A stretch of 7,606 nt of DNA from Planctomycetia bacterium. GTDB taxonomy: Bacteria > Planctomycetota > Phycisphaerae > Phycisphaerales > SM1A02. A program made the translations under genes and the position numbers. Positions 6,141-7,606 of the stretch are shown here, one piece after another. Positions within the stretch are counted from its first letter, which is position 1. The number at the start of each line of letters is the position of its first letter. Where the stretch lies: assembly GCA_005798965.1 (NCBI GenBank), contig SYIB01000200.1, positions 1 to 7,606 of the forward strand. Direction: 5' to 3'. A model generated the notes under the pieces. The model was not told the DNA's origin, did not search any database, and saw nothing but the letters and a program-made list of their open reading frames with translations.

Positions 6141-7606
6141 GCGCCCGAGCGCTGACAGGGCATCGCGCTCTGGCTCCGTACGCCGATGCATGCGCCAGAA
6201 TTCGTCCTCGAGCATCGGCTGGTGGCTCACCCCGGCGAGCGATGCCGGATCGACCATGTAGACCGCGCTGAGCTGGCACAGCGGCAGCACGGGCACGTCG
6301 TGGTCCATGAGCAGCGCTTCGGCGCGCGACAGGATGGCCAGTCGCTGCGCCGCATCGCGCGTCGACGCGGCCTCGCGGAGCAGGGCGTCGTAGGCGGGAT
6401 TCGAGTATCCGCGATCGTTGTTGCCATTGCCCGTCTCGAGCAGCTCAAGGAAGGTGAGCGGGTCGGCGTAGTCGCCGTACCAGTTGCCGCGCGCGATCAT
6501 GAACTTGCCTTGCCGGAGGTCATCCTTGAAGAACTTGGTGTCCTTGCCCACCAACTGCACATCGACCCCCAGCGTGGCGCGCCACATGTCGCGCAACGCG
6601 AGTGCGATGAGCTTGTAGCGGTCCACGCTCACCGAGTAGAGCAGCATCACGCTCGGGAACGGCGTTCCGCGCGCGTCTTCAGGAACGCCGTCACCGTTGC
6701 GATCGCTCCATCCAGCCTCGGCCAGTTCGGCGCGCGCCCGTTCGCGGTCCATGCCGACTCCCACCGGGCTCTCGTAGCCCGGGATCGCCCCGCGCGGCAC
6801 GAGCGTGGTCGTCGTCGGCTCACCCAGTCGCGTGACGCGATCCACGATCGCGGCCCGGTCGACGCAGCGCGCAAAGGCTCGCCGCACGCCTGCGATGGCG
6901 AACGGATTCGCGCTGCCGTCCGGCAAGGTCGGTCGGCAGTTGAATTGCCAGAATTCCGTGCCGAAGGCTGGGATCACCACAAGATCACGACGCTCGTCCG
7001 GACCCGGTGCTGGCAGGGCGGCCATCAGGTCATCACCCTCAAGTCCATCCGATCCCAGTCGCTGCGCCACGGGTGCAACGCGCTCATCCCACGCGCGCCG
7101 CTGGGCCGCCATGTCCGAGCGCCAGTCGACTGCGACATCGCAGAGCCAATCGACAGAACCGGTACCGAAGGCGAGCACCGCCGTGCCCGGGTCCGCGATC
7201 GGGACGAGTTCGATCGACTGGTTCCGCATGCCTGCGTGATTCCACCACGTTGGCGAGGCCACCATGCGCATGCCGCGCTTGTAGCGCCACGACTCGAGCC
7301 GGTAGGGGCCGTTGGTCACGAGTGCGCCGGGCTTGGTCCAGGCGGTCTCCCATCGCACGGTGCCGCTGATGGGATCAATGCGTCGAAAGCGCTCGGCCTG
7401 TCGTTCCTGCACCGGACTCGTCGTCGGGAACGTCATCAGATCGAGCCAGTAGGCCACGGGCTGCACCAGCGTCACCACCAGCGTGTGCTCGTCGGGGGAT
7501 CGCACAGCCACCAGTCGGTCGAAGGCCTCCCGAGTGCGCGACCAGAGTGCTTGCGCATCACCCGTAGACGCGGTGTGCTCCGCGAGCGCCTCGGCACGCC
7601 AGCGCA
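6126..7606 (-). CDS. Peptide ABC transporter substrate-binding protein, OppA/DppA type, 5' end outside window
   Basis: The frame is open from the right edge to the TGA at 6126-6128, giving 492 visible residues; roughly 100-200 N-terminal residues, including the signal peptide, are missing compared with the family. The GTG at 7509-7511 is internal: the 31 codons before it (for example WSRTREAFDRL) fit the family and run without a stop to the edge. Family 5 (SBP_bac_5) landmarks by visible residue: YWLDLMTFPTTSPV (52-65); TNGPYRL (97-103); AVLAFGTGSVDWL (142-154); FWQFN (218-222); GYESP (276-280); SDRNGDG (300-306); NWYGDYADPLTF (374-385), a very typical motif; and YDALL plus the RAEALLMDHDVPVLPL region near the end. 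Such proteins capture oligopeptides, dipeptides or other solutes in the periplasm and deliver them to the permease. The stretch between the DWL motif and FWQFN is longer than in the standard OppA/DppA pattern. Exact ligand cannot be predicted. Confidence 0.93.
   Translation of the reverse strand, partial: RWRAEALAEHTASTGDAQALWSRTREAFDRLVAVRSPDEHTLVVTLVQPVAYWLDLMTFPTTSPVQERQAERFRRIDPISGTVRWETAWTKPGALVTNGPYRLESWRYKRGMRMVASPTWWNHAGMRNQSIELVPIADPGTAVLAFGTGSVDWLCDVAVDWRSDMAAQRRAWDERVAPVAQRLGSDGLEGDDLMAALPAPGPDERRDLVVIPAFGTEFWQFNCRPTLPDGSANPFAIAGVRRAFARCVDRAAIVDRVTRLGEPTTTTLVPRGAIPGYESPVGVGMDRERARAELAEAGWSDRNGDGVPEDARGTPFPSVMLLYSVSVDRYKLIALALRDMWRATLGVDVQLVGKDTKFFKDDLRQGKFMIARGNWYGDYADPLTFLELLETGNGNNDRGYSNPAYDALLREAASTRDAAQRLAILSRAEALLMDHDVPVLPLCQLSAVYMVDPASLAGVSHQPMLEDEFWRMHRRTEPERDALSALGREGAR

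Noticed and set aside
4834..6271. Long + strand open frames (4834-5454, 5482-5967, 5597-6271) opposite the lipoprotein and permease
   Set aside because: They oppose genes with clear lipobox, membrane segments and EAA loop, and have no recognisable content themselves.
6130..6279. A 50-residue N-terminal extension of the permease
   Set aside because: It lies wholly inside the binding-protein gene, is Arg/Ala/Gly-rich with no family match, and the ATGA start at 6129 has a good ribosome binding site.
7509..7511. GTG as the start of the binding protein
   Set aside because: It falls inside the family-conserved region; a signal peptide and first lobe are missing, and upstream codons are open to the edge.

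Overview
This GC-rich window carries five protein genes and looks like a chromosomal piece of a planctomycete, probably of the Phycisphaerae. The main clue is the end of the multiheme protein: two 26-residue calcium-loop repeats of the form D-x-D-G-D-G-x-V-x-x-x-D-L followed by LANW. To my knowledge this dockerin-like tail is common on secreted proteins of that group. A bacterial tricorn-type protease and scarce Shine-Dalgarno sequences fit the same lineage. The placement is inference from sequence character alone.

Layout. Bases 1-2401 (+ strand) hold the C-terminal part of a tricorn-like S41 serine protease whose N-terminus lies to the left of the window. A strong hairpin at 2425-2454 separates it from four genes on the - strand that converge on it. 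Read in their own direction (right to left), these are: an OppA/DppA-type peptide-binding protein (7606-6126, N-terminus outside the window); an OppB/DppB-type permease (6129-5173, start overlapping the previous stop by ATGA); a small lipoprotein of unknown function (5157-4510, 15 bases after the permease); and, after a 106-base gap, a secreted five-heme cytochrome c with the dockerin-like tail (4403-2478).

How they fit together. Binding protein and permease are plainly one translationally coupled unit for peptide (or similar solute) import. The usual second permease (OppC/DppC) and the ATPases are absent downstream, so they must lie upstream or elsewhere. The lipoprotein is close enough to be co-transcribed, but its role is unknown. 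The cytochrome may have its own promoter in the 106-base gap. The tricorn protease cuts peptides, so peptide degradation and peptide import lie near each other, but on opposite strands and separated by the cytochrome; a functional link is only suggestive.

I found no RNA gene, insertion sequence, CRISPR array or integration site, and no gene-free stretch over 300 bases. Nothing here stands out as an entirely new system. The items most worth a second look are the five-heme/dockerin-like fusion, the two charged repeat linkers inside the protease's propeller region, and the unknown lipoprotein in the place usually held by the second permease.
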